DNA of 64,000 nucleotides from Breoghania corrubedonensis (GTDB lineage: Bacteria; Pseudomonadota; Alphaproteobacteria; Rhizobiales; Stappiaceae), in the NCBI RefSeq assembly GCF_003053845.1, contig NZ_QAYG01000001.1, positions 1,246,078 to 1,310,077 of the forward strand, in the 5' to 3' direction. Each line of letters opens with the position of its first letter. The first letter of the stretch is position 1. Made by a program: the position numbers and the translations under genes. The notes under the pieces are model-generated. The model was given only the letters and a program-made list of their open reading frames with translations, was not told where the DNA came from and searched no databases. Below, in pieces: positions 18,446-26,193 of this stretch.

Positions 18446-20134
18446 TCAGGTCGCGATCCATGCGGGCGGCGCGGCAGGCGCGCGGCCGCTGCACGCCGCC
18501 TCGGCGCATTGCGCCAGAGAGCCGAAGCGGACGGCGCGGTTGCTCAGGCCTGGCGCATAATGGGCATATTTGCCCGAGTTGGTCATCAGCACCCGGGCGT
18601 GGGGCGGAAAGACGGGTTCCGAGATCGAGCACCAGCACAGGTCGGGTATGATCCGCACACCTGCGGCCTCGAGCCGGGCCCTGACCCCGTTTTCGGCGAT
18701 CTGCGCGAGCGTGCCGCGACCGAGCGTGACGATGGCGGTGACGTTCGGGCCGACATGCGCGCCCTCCATCAACCGCGCGAAGGCGGCGCATTCGGCGGCG
18801 GAGAAATGCGGGCTGCCGAGCGCGACGAGGTCCACCTCAGCCCCGCCCCGGTTGAACTCCGCCCACAGGCGGGCGAAATCATCCAGGCCGATCGCCACGC
18901 GGTCCGCCTCCGGTACAGGCGCGAGATCCGCCTCCGGCGTGATGCCGGCGACATGCAGCATCGGCGCGGCCGAGGTGGTTCCGAAGGCGGCGCACAGCGC
19001 CTTGAGATCATCCTCGCAAGGGCAGGCGGCCTCCAGCCCCCGGATGAGCGGAATGCGGTCAGGCGCCGCCTGACCGGCGAGCCATCCGAGCATCGGCCAG
19101 AAGGCATCGTCGGCGCCTGCGGGCATCGTCACGTCAAGGATGCGGCGCGGCGCGCGGTTCTTGCCGAGATAGACGCCGGCTTGAGCTGCCCGGCCGGTCA
19201 GCGCGATGCACAGGTCCATGAAATCGGCATGCTTTTCGGTGCGTGCGCCCAGCACGCTGTTGGCATAGACCACCGCGTTGCTTTCCGCCCAGGCGATGTC
19301 CTCGCCCGCCTTCGGCCGGTCGGCCAGGAGGTAGGGCGCGCAGGTGAAGCTCGGTTTCGCGCCCATCTCCACATAGGCATCCGCCAGCCCTGCTGCGGGC
19401 GCGCCGAAGGCCTCGTCCACCCCCTGGGCGCGCCAGTTGGCGTGGTCGACCGAAATCGCGTTCATGGTCGTCGGCACCCGCACCCGGCCGCCCTTGTCCG
19501 CCATCGCGCGGGCAAAGGTCAGGAAGGCGGGGCTTGCGTAGATGCAACCGTCGATGTGGACGCGGCTGACATCGGTCAGCCGGCGCGCGCCTTGCGCCCT
19601 CGCCATCGTGACGATAACCTCCATCGCAAGTTGTGCCGCCTCGCCAGATCCGCCGGTCAGAATGGCGCGGTCGGCCTCGCTCAGTTCGAGCGCCCCGGCT
19701 TCGAGCGTGTCTGCGGGCACGAGCGGCCATGTTTGCGTGCCGGCCTTCAGATGCGTACGGGTGATTTCGGCGGTCTTTTCGCGGGCGAGCGCGTCGTACT
19801 CGGCGGCGGACAGGCGCAGGACCGCGATCTCGTGGCCGAACAGCCGCCCGGCGACCAGCGCGCCAAGGGTGAGGATGTCCTCGGCCTCGCGGAAGACCAG
19901 CGCGCGCGGTGCGGTTCCGGCGAAGGCCAGGCCCAGCAGGACGCCGCTCCCGGTGCATGAACCGCGGCTGGTCGGCATCATGACGATGTGCCCGGCGAGC
20001 GAACGCCCGCGCTGCGGGTGATGCGCGTCGATGATCTCGCCCGTTGCGGGATTCACGCCGCCCCAGACACTGAGCCCTTCCTCGCACACGAGAAGCGGCC
20101 CCTGAACGGATGCGGACACGATCGATGTCGCCAT
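18446..20134 (-). CDS. Aconitase X, probable cis-3-hydroxy-L-proline dehydratase (fused type)
   Basis: 562 aa from the ATG at 20134, which has GGGAAGA before it; a GTG seven codons upstream is possible. The N-terminal ~130 residues are the small swivelling domain (DUF126; GEIIDAHHPQRGRSLAGHIVMMPTSRGSCTGSGVLL). The rest is the large AcnX domain (DUF521), with cysteines in CAPYLL, CPCED and LCWCSI as candidate iron-sulfur ligands. Single-chain bacterial AcnX enzymes of this size dehydrate cis-3-hydroxy-L-proline to 1-pyrroline-2-carboxylate. The matching Ldh2-type reductase lies across the regulator at 21139, which supports this assignment strongly. Confidence 0.85.
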   Translation of the reverse strand: MATSIVSASVQGPLLVCEEGLSVWGGVNPATGEIIDAHHPQRGRSLAGHIVMMPTSRGSCTGSGVLLGLAFAGTAPRALVFREAEDILTLGALVAGRLFGHEIAVLRLSAAEYDALAREKTAEITRTHLKAGTQTWPLVPADTLEAGALELSEADRAILTGGSGEAAQLAMEVIVTMARAQGARRLTDVSRVHIDGCIYASPAFLTFARAMADKGGRVRVPTTMNAISVDHANWRAQGVDEAFGAPAAGLADAYVEMGAKPSFTCAPYLLADRPKAGEDIAWAESNAVVYANSVLGARTEKHADFMDLCIALTGRAAQAGVYLGKNRAPRRILDVTMPAGADDAFWPMLGWLAGQAAPDRIPLIRGLEAACPCEDDLKALCAAFGTTSAAPMLHVAGITPEADLAPVPEADRVAIGLDDFARLWAEFNRGGAEVDLVALGSPHFSAAECAAFARLMEGAHVGPNVTAIVTLGRGTLAQIAENGVRARLEAAGVRIIPDLCWCSISEPVFPPHARVLMTNSGKYAHYAPGLSNRAVRFGSLAQCAEAACSGRAPAAPPAWIAT

Positions 20135-20323
20135 GATTCTTCCCGTCGCCTCCACCGGACCATCGCCGGCTCATCAACTTCGGCGTGTTGTGCGACCCGT
20201 CAACACCCGAAATGGCGCCGAAAGGCGCAAGTTTCGGGGATTGCCCGCCTCCGGCCGGTTGCAAATGTTGCGCATGTCACGAAAATATGCTTAAACGATC
20301 ACAACTGGTAAGAAAAGAAAAAT

Positions 20324-20992
20324 ATGGCACAAATGGAAAAATCCTCCGCCGATGACGCCGGCACCGAGACCGATGCCGCCACCGGGGCCGCGGGCGACGA
20401 CTGGGAAGCCGAGCGCATGCAACTGCGCTCCGACCTCGGCAGCCGGATGAAGGCGATGCGCCAGGCCTGCGGCTTCACGCTCGAGGCCGCCGCCCAGCGC
20501 ACGGGGCTTGCGCTGTCGACGATCCACAAGATCGAGAACGGGCGCGTCTCTCCAAGTTACGAGAACCTGGTGCGGATCGCACGCGCCTATGACATCGGCA
20601 TGGAACGGCTGTTCTCCTCCGACCACGAAGCGCACCAGACGACGCGGATGACCGTGACCAAGGCCGGCGAGGGCCGCAAGGTGCGCTCCAAGAACTTCGA
20701 ATACGAGGTGCTTTGCAACGCGCTTGCCGAAAAGAAGATCATCCCGCTCGTCACCCGCGTGGAAAAGCGCGCGCCGCTGAAGCCGGAAGAGCTTGAGTCC
20801 CACGACGGCGAGGAAACCCTCTACGTGCTGTCCGGGCGGATCGAGCTTGTCGTCGAGCATTACCAGCCTGTCACGCTGGGGCCCGGCGACTGCGCCTATT
20901 TCGACAGCACGCTCAAGCACGGGCTGCGCGCGCTGGACGACGAAGAGGCCCGGATCTTCTGGGCCTGCACCTATATCGACGTGGACAAGTAG
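20324..20992 (+). CDS. XRE-cupin transcriptional regulator
   Basis: 222 aa. An N-terminal XRE-type helix-turn-helix (about 37-92, LGSRMKAMRQACGFTLEAAAQRTGLALSTIHKIENG) is joined to a C-terminal cupin barrel (about 130-218, with ESHDGEETLYVLSGRIELV and PGDCAYFDSTLKHGLRAL). Such proteins sense small ligands with the cupin and usually repress adjacent catabolic genes. It is divergent from the AcnX operon (189 bp between starts) and is followed by the Ldh2-type reductase 146 bp downstream. Control of the hydroxyproline genes is inferred from this placement. Confidence 0.88.
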   Translation: MAQMEKSSADDAGTETDAATGAAGDDWEAERMQLRSDLGSRMKAMRQACGFTLEAAAQRTGLALSTIHKIENGRVSPSYENLVRIARAYDIGMERLFSSDHEAHQTTRMTVTKAGEGRKVRSKNFEYEVLCNALAEKKIIPLVTRVEKRAPLKPEELESHDGEETLYVLSGRIELVVEHYQPVTLGPGDCAYFDSTLKHGLRALDDEEARIFWACTYIDVDK

Positions 20993-21138
20993 GCCCGGGA
21001 GGCCCCCGGGCAAAGCAGGACCGGCAGAGCAGGGCCGGCAGGGTAGGGCAGGGCGCCTCGCCGATTGCCGGCCCTCCGTTCGGCCGCGTCCGACCACCCT
21101 CGACCATCACCCGCACGGCACAAGGAACCTGACCAAGC

Positions 21139-22176
21139 ATGGCCGAACCTCATGTCCTCTCCGTTGACGCGTTGCTGCAGCGTGTTGAGACGATCTTCGA
21201 GCGCGCCGGCGTCCGCCGCGAAAGCGCGAAGGCCGTTGCCGGCGTCATCGTCGCGGGCGAGCGCGACAGTTGCAAGTCGCACGGGATCTATCGCATCGAG
21301 GGCTGTCTCAAGGTGCTTGCCGCGGGCAAGGTGGAGCCGAATGCGGTGCCGCAGCTCCACGATGCCGGCACGTCGGTGATCGAGGTCGATGCGGGCGGCG
21401 GGTTCTCCAACCCGGCCTTCCATGCGGCCAGGGATCTCCTTGCCGAGCGCACGCGGGCAAACGGCATCGCGGCGCTGGTGATCCGCGATTGCCTGCATTT
21501 CTCCGCGCTCTGGCACGATGTGGAGGCGCTGGCCGAAGAGGGGCTGGCATCGCTTTCGATGTGCCCGAGCTATTCCTTCGTCGCACCGGCGGGCGGCACG
21601 GAGCAGCTTTTGGGGACGAACCCCTTCGCCTTCGGCTGGCCGCGTCCGGGCGGCGATCCTTACGTGTTCGACTTTGCGACCAGTGTGGCGGCGCGCGGCG
21701 AGATCGAGCTGCACCGGCGTGCCGGCACCCCGATCCCGGAAGGCTGGGCCATCGACCGCGACGGCAATCCCACGACGGATCCAGACGCCGCGCTCGATGG
21801 CGCGATGCTGACCTTCGGCGGGCACAAGGGGTCGGCGATCTCCACCATGATCGAGCTTCTGGCCGGCGCGATGCTGGGCGAGTTCATGAGCAAGGAAGCG
21901 CTCGACTTCATGGGCGGCACGGCCTTGCTGCCGCGCCACGGGGCGCTGGTGATCGCGCTCGATCCGCGCACATTCGCCGCCAGAAGCGGCCGCGATCCGC
22001 TGGCAGAAGGCGAGACGCTGCTGACCGCGATCGGCGCCCAGGGCGCACGGCTTCCCTCCGAGCGCCGCTTCGCCGCACGCCGCAAGGCAATGCGCGACGG
22101 GATCGCCCTGAGCGAGGCCGAACTGGCGCAACTCGACCGCTTCGAAAAAGACGGCCTCGCCGCGGTGGGCGCCTGA
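21139..22176 (+). CDS. Ldh2-type 1-pyrroline-2-carboxylate / 1-piperideine-2-carboxylate reductase
   Basis: 345-aa NAD(P)H-dependent oxidoreductase of the malate/L-lactate/sulfolactate dehydrogenase (Ldh2) family, distinct from Rossmann-type lactate dehydrogenases. Visible family features are GERDSCKSHGIYRI near residue 40, LVIRDCLHFSALW, LLGTNPFAFGWPRP and the glycine-rich FGGHKGSAIS. The reaction is assigned by context: the aconitase-X enzyme yields 1-pyrroline-2-carboxylate, and DpkA/LhpD-like Ldh2 enzymes reduce this imine to L-proline. If correct, the cluster handles both 3- and 4-hydroxyproline. Confidence 0.8.
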   Translation: MAEPHVLSVDALLQRVETIFERAGVRRESAKAVAGVIVAGERDSCKSHGIYRIEGCLKVLAAGKVEPNAVPQLHDAGTSVIEVDAGGGFSNPAFHAARDLLAERTRANGIAALVIRDCLHFSALWHDVEALAEEGLASLSMCPSYSFVAPAGGTEQLLGTNPFAFGWPRPGGDPYVFDFATSVAARGEIELHRRAGTPIPEGWAIDRDGNPTTDPDAALDGAMLTFGGHKGSAISTMIELLAGAMLGEFMSKEALDFMGGTALLPRHGALVIALDPRTFAARSGRDPLAEGETLLTAIGAQGARLPSERRFAARRKAMRDGIALSEAELAQLDRFEKDGLAAVGA

Positions 22177-22301
22177 GCCGGTCGGGTCTCCCGGCGAAGG
22201 GACCTGGCGTTAAAGGGCTCTGGTGAGAGACCATTGTGATTTGGCAGAAGCAGGTGGCGGACATTTTCGCTGCGGCCCATCCGCCTTAGCCGCGAATCGC
22301 T

Positions 22302-22808
22302 CTAACCGGCGCCGCCCGCGTAATCCCGCGCAAGGCGGGCGGCCTGGCGGGCGACATCGGCCACGTCGAGGCTGAGCGCCAGGCTCGCATCCTCCAGTTC
22401 CTCAAGGTCGAACCAGCGCGCCTCCAGCGCATCGTCGCCGGCGACCGGCGTTCCCGAAATCCGGCGGCACAAAACCGCCACCAGCACATAGTGCTGGCGC
22501 AGGCTGCCGTCGTCTGCATGGTCGAAGACATCGACCGCGGTGAAGACCTTGAGGGCCTCGCCCTCAAGCCCCGTCTCCTCCATCAGTTCGCGCACCGCCG
22601 CCGCCTCGATCCGCTCGCCGCGATCGACCTTGCCGCCGGGAAAGCCCCAGTGCCCGACATCGGGCGGATTGGCGCGCCGCACCAGCAGCACCTTTCCATC
22701 CTGAAACACCGCCGCGATCGTCGCCACGATGGGGCGCGGCGCGTTGGCAAAATCGGACGGCGGGGAAGACGTGGTCAAGAGAACGGCCTCTTTCGCGAGA
22801 CGGCCCAT
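22302..22808 (-). CDS. Nudix hydrolase
   Basis: 168 aa with a complete Nudix box, GGKVDRGERIEAAAVRELMEETGL. The preceding GHWGFPGGK and VLLVRRANPP fit the ADP-ribose pyrophosphatase/MutT-like group. The first ATG (22808) lies inside the arm of the palindromic repeat at 22803-22934, so insertion of that element may have supplied the N-terminus. A TTG at 22778 would give a start closer to the conserved domain. The substrate is unknown. It lies downstream of the pyrimidine module on the same strand, separated from the amidohydrolase by the repeat, so joint transcription is uncertain. Confidence 0.85.
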   Translation of the reverse strand: MGRLAKEAVLLTTSSPPSDFANAPRPIVATIAAVFQDGKVLLVRRANPPDVGHWGFPGGKVDRGERIEAAAVRELMEETGLEGEALKVFTAVDVFDHADDGSLRQHYVLVAVLCRRISGTPVAGDDALEARWFDLEELEDASLALSLDVADVARQAARLARDYAGGAG

Positions 22809-22934
22809 CCTTCGAGACGGCCTTGTCAGGCCTCCTCAGGATGACGTTGTGTTTGTTGTTAGTTTTGCAGAATTCACAACACGTGCAACGTCATCCTGAG
22901 GAACCCGCACAAGCGGGCGTCTCGAAGGATGGGC
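22803..22934. repeat. 132-bp nested inverted-repeat element
   Basis: The outer arms GCCCATCCTTCGAGACG (22803-22819) and CGTCTCGAAGGATGGGC (22918-22934) are perfect 17-bp inverted copies. The inner arms CCTCAGGATGACGTTG (22834-22849) and CAACGTCATCCTGAGG (22886-22901) are perfect over 16 bp. Small extra hairpins (GGCC..GGCC; CCGC..GCGG) sit between the arms. The CATCCTTCGAGACG / CTCAGGATGACG words are those of a widespread rhizobial intergenic mosaic element. The whole unit folds into one long hairpin. Confidence 0.92.
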
Positions 22935-22996
22935 GGCTTGCTTGTAGCAAACCATGAATGACCCCGGCGCGCTATCCCTCCAAACCTCATCGCCCG

Positions 22997-24313
22997 TCAG
23001 GCCGCGATAGCGACCTTGTCCTTGATGCGGCGGAAGGCGTCGTTCGCTTCGCGCAAGACCCGGTCCTGGTCGACCCGCGTCAGCCGGCGCCCCTGCATCA
23101 CGATCTCGCCGTCGATGATCGTCGTGTCGACGACGCTGCCGTTTGAAGCAAAGACCAGATGGCTCATCAGATGGGCGGGATCGTCGCTGAGCAGCGGCGT
23201 GAAATGGGCGTTCCGCGTATCGACGAGAATGACGTCGGCCTTGGCGCCCGGCACCAGATGGCCCACGTCGAAGCCGAGCGCCCGGCCGCCGTTGCGCGTC
23301 GCCATGCCCAGAACCGTGGCGGCCGGCATCAGGCCGGCGTCGCAATGGCGCGCCCGCTGCATCAGCGAGGCGAATTTCATCACCTCGAACATGTCGGCGC
23401 TGTTGTTGCACTCAACCGCGTCATGTCCGAGACCCACGTTGATGCCCTTTGCCATGTATTCGGGAACCCGGGCGATGCCGTTGCCGAGCTTTGCGTTGGA
23501 ACTGGGATTGTAGGCGATGTGCGTGCCCGTCTCCGCCATCATCGAGATCTCGCTGTCGGACAGCCAGACGCAGTGCGCGGCAACCGTGTCGGGTCCCAGA
23601 AGCCCGGTTTCGTAGGCAAGCTCCGTCGGGCGCCGGTCGAACTTCTCGAGGCAATAGTCGACCTCGGTCTGGGATTCGTTCAGATGAACATGGATCCCGG
23701 CGCCCAGTTCATCGGCGGTGCGGCGCGCGGTGCGCAGCAGTTCCGGCGAGGCAAGCGGCAGCCATTCGATGCCGATGCGCACCGCGATCCGCCCGTCGGC
23801 CCGCCCGTGCAGCGTGTTGAACGCCTCGATGTTGTCCGCCATCGTATCGAGATTGTGCTCGTCGAGCGCGATGTCGTTGGAGAGCACGGCGCGCATGCCG
23901 ATCTCGTCCGCCGCCTTCGCCAGCGACGGCAGCAGCCGGTACATGTCGTTGACCGTGGTAACCCCGGACAGGATCGATTCCGAATAGCTCGCCAGCGCCG
24001 CCCAGTAGGCCGCCTCCGGATCGAGCCCGCGGATCAGCGGATACCAGCACTGATCGAGATATTCCCACAGCGGCAGGTGATCGTTGAAGCCCTTGCCGAT
24101 CGCCGTGTGATAGTGGAGATCGACGAGCCCGGGCATGATCACCTTGCCGCTCGCATCGATGACGCGGTCGTCGTCGCGCGCCTCGATTTCCGGTGCGCCC
24201 GGCCACAGCGAGGCGATACGGTCGCCCTCGATGACCAGCGATCCGCCGGGATGATAGGTGCCGGCCGCGTCCAGCGCCAGCAACAGGCCGTTCTTCAGGA
24301 TGATGCGTGCCAC
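22997..24313 (-). CDS. Amidohydrolase family deaminase-like protein (TRZ/ATZ group)
   Basis: 438-aa metal-dependent hydrolase of the amidohydrolase superfamily, the group that includes cytosine, SAH/MTA and triazine deaminases or chlorohydrolases. Metal and catalytic residues are in place: HxH in GLVDLHYHTAIG (about 66-68), His in GIHVHLNES, His in VAAHCVWLS, and Asp in GLGHDAVECNNSADMF, where many relatives read GTD. It is the last gene of the 26631-22997 operon, 142 bp after the methyltransferase stop with a minisatellite between. A heterocyclic amine or ether is the likely substrate class. In this context it could deaminate or demethoxylate a pyrimidine, serving tailoring or self-protection; that is inference. 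Confidence 0.75.
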   Translation of the reverse strand: MARIILKNGLLLALDAAGTYHPGGSLVIEGDRIASLWPGAPEIEARDDDRVIDASGKVIMPGLVDLHYHTAIGKGFNDHLPLWEYLDQCWYPLIRGLDPEAAYWAALASYSESILSGVTTVNDMYRLLPSLAKAADEIGMRAVLSNDIALDEHNLDTMADNIEAFNTLHGRADGRIAVRIGIEWLPLASPELLRTARRTADELGAGIHVHLNESQTEVDYCLEKFDRRPTELAYETGLLGPDTVAAHCVWLSDSEISMMAETGTHIAYNPSSNAKLGNGIARVPEYMAKGINVGLGHDAVECNNSADMFEVMKFASLMQRARHCDAGLMPAATVLGMATRNGGRALGFDVGHLVPGAKADVILVDTRNAHFTPLLSDDPAHLMSHLVFASNGSVVDTTIIDGEIVMQGRRLTRVDQDRVLREANDAFRRIKDKVAIAA

Positions 24314-24374
24314 GTCTCGCTCCTTGTCGTCTGTCCCCGGCGCTTCGCGAAGGGGAGGGGAGGGGGCAGCGCGG

Positions 24375-24482
24375 CGTCTCCGCCTTCGTTCCCGCCCCCG
24401 TCTCCGCCTTCGTTCCCGCCCCCGTCTCCGGCTACGTCTCCGCCCCCGTCTCCGGCTACGTCTCCGCCCCCGTCTCCGGCTT
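24375..24482. repeat. 24-bp minisatellite, four and a half copies, covering a stop codon
   Basis: Head-to-tail units begin at 24375, 24399, 24423 and 24447, with a half unit from 24471. The first two share one sequence (CGTCTCCGCCTTCGTTCCCG plus CCCC) and the next two another (CGTCTCCGGCTACGTCTCCG plus CCCC). The methyltransferase stop codon (24458-24456) lies inside the fourth unit. The unit is eight codons long, so copy-number change would alter the protein tail or the gap to the next gene without a frameshift. Confidence 0.93.
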
Positions 24483-25220
24483 CTGGGCCGTCAGGCGGAG
24501 GAAGGGGGGATGGGTGCGCTCGCTGATCGTCAGCCTTTCGCGCGCCTCCGCCGCGATGGCATCGGCCGTCAGTTCGTAGATCGACGGCCCGAGGAAACCC
24601 GCCTCGCGGATGAGATCCACATAGGTTGCCTGCGACCAGTGCCTGTCGTGGATGACGAAGGGCTCTGCGACGCCGGGCACCTGCAGCGTCACCTTGCGCA
24701 GCGCGCCGTCGGCATACTTGATGCCGGCCTCTCCGCTCTGGAAGGTCTTGAACCGGACGCCGGTCACGCGCGGGTTGGAATCCAGCACGAAAAGCTGGCC
24801 GCCCGGTTTGAGGACGCGGTGGATCTCCTTGAGGATCGCGGCGATCTCCGCCTTGCTGTCGATGTTGATCAGCACGAAACAGATGATCGCCGCATCGAAG
24901 CTTTCGTCCTCATGGGGCACCCGCCCGCTTTCCACGCGCGCGAATTCCGGTCCCGGCAGCCCCAGGGCCTTCGCCTTTTCGATCATGTCGGGGGAGAGAT
25001 CGACGCCGCTGACCCGCGCGATCCCCGCATCGAGCATGCGGCGGGTCACCTTGGCGCCGCCGCAGCCGTAGTCGAGCACGCGGATATCGCCGCCCAGACG
25101 GCGCAGCATTTCCGCGATCAGCGGCTGGTAGCCGAGAAGATCCTCGACATGATCGTCATAGGCGACGAACAGGTCGGAAACCGTGCTGTCGTCCCATTTG
25201 GTCTTGGTCGTCGCGCCCAT
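24456..25220 (-). CDS. SAM-dependent class I methyltransferase of the pyrimidine module
   Basis: 254 aa. The Rossmann SAM-binding motif VLDYGCGGAKVTRRML (about 50-65) is followed by motif II VSGVDLSPDMIEKA, FDAAIICFVLIN, and LKPGGQLFVLDSNP, in class I order. The ATG at 25220 overlaps the stop of the thymidylate-synthase-like gene (TGATG), indicating coupled translation. The last residues, ETGAET, are encoded by the 24-bp minisatellite. Homology alone does not give the substrate. With a hydroxymethylcytosine-forming pair upstream, O-methylation of the pyrimidine 2-oxo group, as in bacimethrin, is the natural hypothesis. Confidence 0.8.
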   Translation of the reverse strand: MGATTKTKWDDSTVSDLFVAYDDHVEDLLGYQPLIAEMLRRLGGDIRVLDYGCGGAKVTRRMLDAGIARVSGVDLSPDMIEKAKALGLPGPEFARVESGRVPHEDESFDAAIICFVLINIDSKAEIAAILKEIHRVLKPGGQLFVLDSNPRVTGVRFKTFQSGEAGIKYADGALRKVTLQVPGVAEPFVIHDRHWSQATYVDLIREAGFLGPSIYELTADAIAAEARERLTISERTHPPFLRLTAQKPETGAET

Positions 25221-26185
25221 CAGTTGACCGCCTCCATGCGCCGTTGCGTGAACAGGTGCCGATGCAGCGGATGGAGCGCCTCCAGCGCCCGCGCATTGAC
25301 CTCCGGCCTGCGCGAATGCAGCCAGAACAGCACGAGAATGTCGCGCCAGTAGGCGGGGACGGAAAACCGCAGCACATCGTCCAGATCGAGGTTGCCCTTG
25401 CGGATCTCGCCTTCGGCGCAAAGAACGTCCTCGATCGTCTCCGGGCTTGTCGCCGGCATTTCCGGATAGCCGATGCCGGCCGTCGCGGGCCGCTCGGCCA
25501 CAAGCGCGCGCGCCCGCTCCAGATCGGGCTCGTAGATGTGGATGGAGCCGACGTGGTGGTAGTAGCGCCCCACCCGCACGCCGAGGCGCCGGGCGATGTA
25601 TTCCTGGATGAGCGTGAACGAGAACACGTCGCTCAGAAAGCCGATATAGGCATCGTTGGCGCGCATGAACGCCACCATGTGCAGGGCGCCGTCGCGCAGC
25701 AGAAGCTGCAGGCCCAGCGTGCAGGACACGTCGATGTTGCGCCGGTAGATGTCCTCGTTCGCATCGAAGATCTGGAGGAAGGCGCGCTTGCTGTCGGGAT
25801 CGTCGTTCAGCAGGATATCGACGACCCGCTCGATCTGGTCGATCCGGTCGGGCCCGAAGGCCAGCAGCTTGCGCCCGTAGCCGGTGCCGGGAAGCGTTTT
25901 TCCGTCCGCGCTGTAGCGCTTCATGCGCGGCGCATAGCGCTCGATGAACGCCAGATCGTTGCGGCCCGACAGATACCAGAGCGCCTCGGCGTAATTGAAG
26001 ACGATGTTCTGGCGCCGCGCGGGGCTGAGGCACATCCGCGCCAGCGGGTTGTGCAGCACGGCGGAAAAGCCGAGCACCTCGATTTCCGCGTTTCCGCGCG
26101 GCGCGTTGCGGAATTCGGGCGCGGAAAGAACGCCCGCGATCGTCGAGCGATACATGTCGTCGAAGGTTTCATAGCGGTCTGTCAT
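25220..26185 (-). CDS. Thymidylate-synthase homologue, probable CMP/dCMP 5-hydroxymethylase
   Basis: 321-aa member of the thymidylate synthase fold. Aligned by eye to E. coli ThyA, the nucleophilic Cys is C155 (VSCTLGLQ), the phosphate-binding Arg is R175 and Asp169 is D178 (MRANDAYIG). GDTHLY corresponds to GSIHIY (214-218). The base-recognising Asn177 is replaced by D186 (GFLSDVF). That Asn-to-Asp change marks the hydroxymethylases acting on cytosine nucleotides (T4 gp42 and MilA of mildiomycin synthesis). The protein would add a one-carbon unit from methylene-tetrahydrofolate plus water to C5 of CMP or dCMP. The gene is 8 bp after the glycosidase-like gene and coupled to the methyltransferase. 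It is unlikely to be the cell's dTMP-forming enzyme. Confidence 0.85.
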   Translation of the reverse strand: MTDRYETFDDMYRSTIAGVLSAPEFRNAPRGNAEIEVLGFSAVLHNPLARMCLSPARRQNIVFNYAEALWYLSGRNDLAFIERYAPRMKRYSADGKTLPGTGYGRKLLAFGPDRIDQIERVVDILLNDDPDSKRAFLQIFDANEDIYRRNIDVSCTLGLQLLLRDGALHMVAFMRANDAYIGFLSDVFSFTLIQEYIARRLGVRVGRYYHHVGSIHIYEPDLERARALVAERPATAGIGYPEMPATSPETIEDVLCAEGEIRKGNLDLDDVLRFSVPAYWRDILVLFWLHSRRPEVNARALEALHPLHRHLFTQRRMEAVN

Positions 26186-26193
26186 GGCGCCAC

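Noticed and set aside
17123-19960. Open frame of 945 codons on the plus strand
   Set aside because: It runs antisense across the epimerase, deaminase and aconitase-X genes, all with intact family motifs. Its translation is Arg/Gly/Ala-rich with no domain.
24375-24482. Possible CRISPR array
   Set aside because: The 24-bp units are contiguous with no unique spacers, so this is a minisatellite. The 14-bp and 18-bp arrays are likewise spacer-free.
24456-26033. Single 525-codon minus-strand frame covering the methyltransferase and most of the thymidylate-synthase-like gene
   Set aside because: Only its last 254 codons show methyltransferase motifs. The upstream part is a shifted frame through the thymidylate-synthase-like gene, which has its own clear motifs and a stop overlapping the ATG at 25220.
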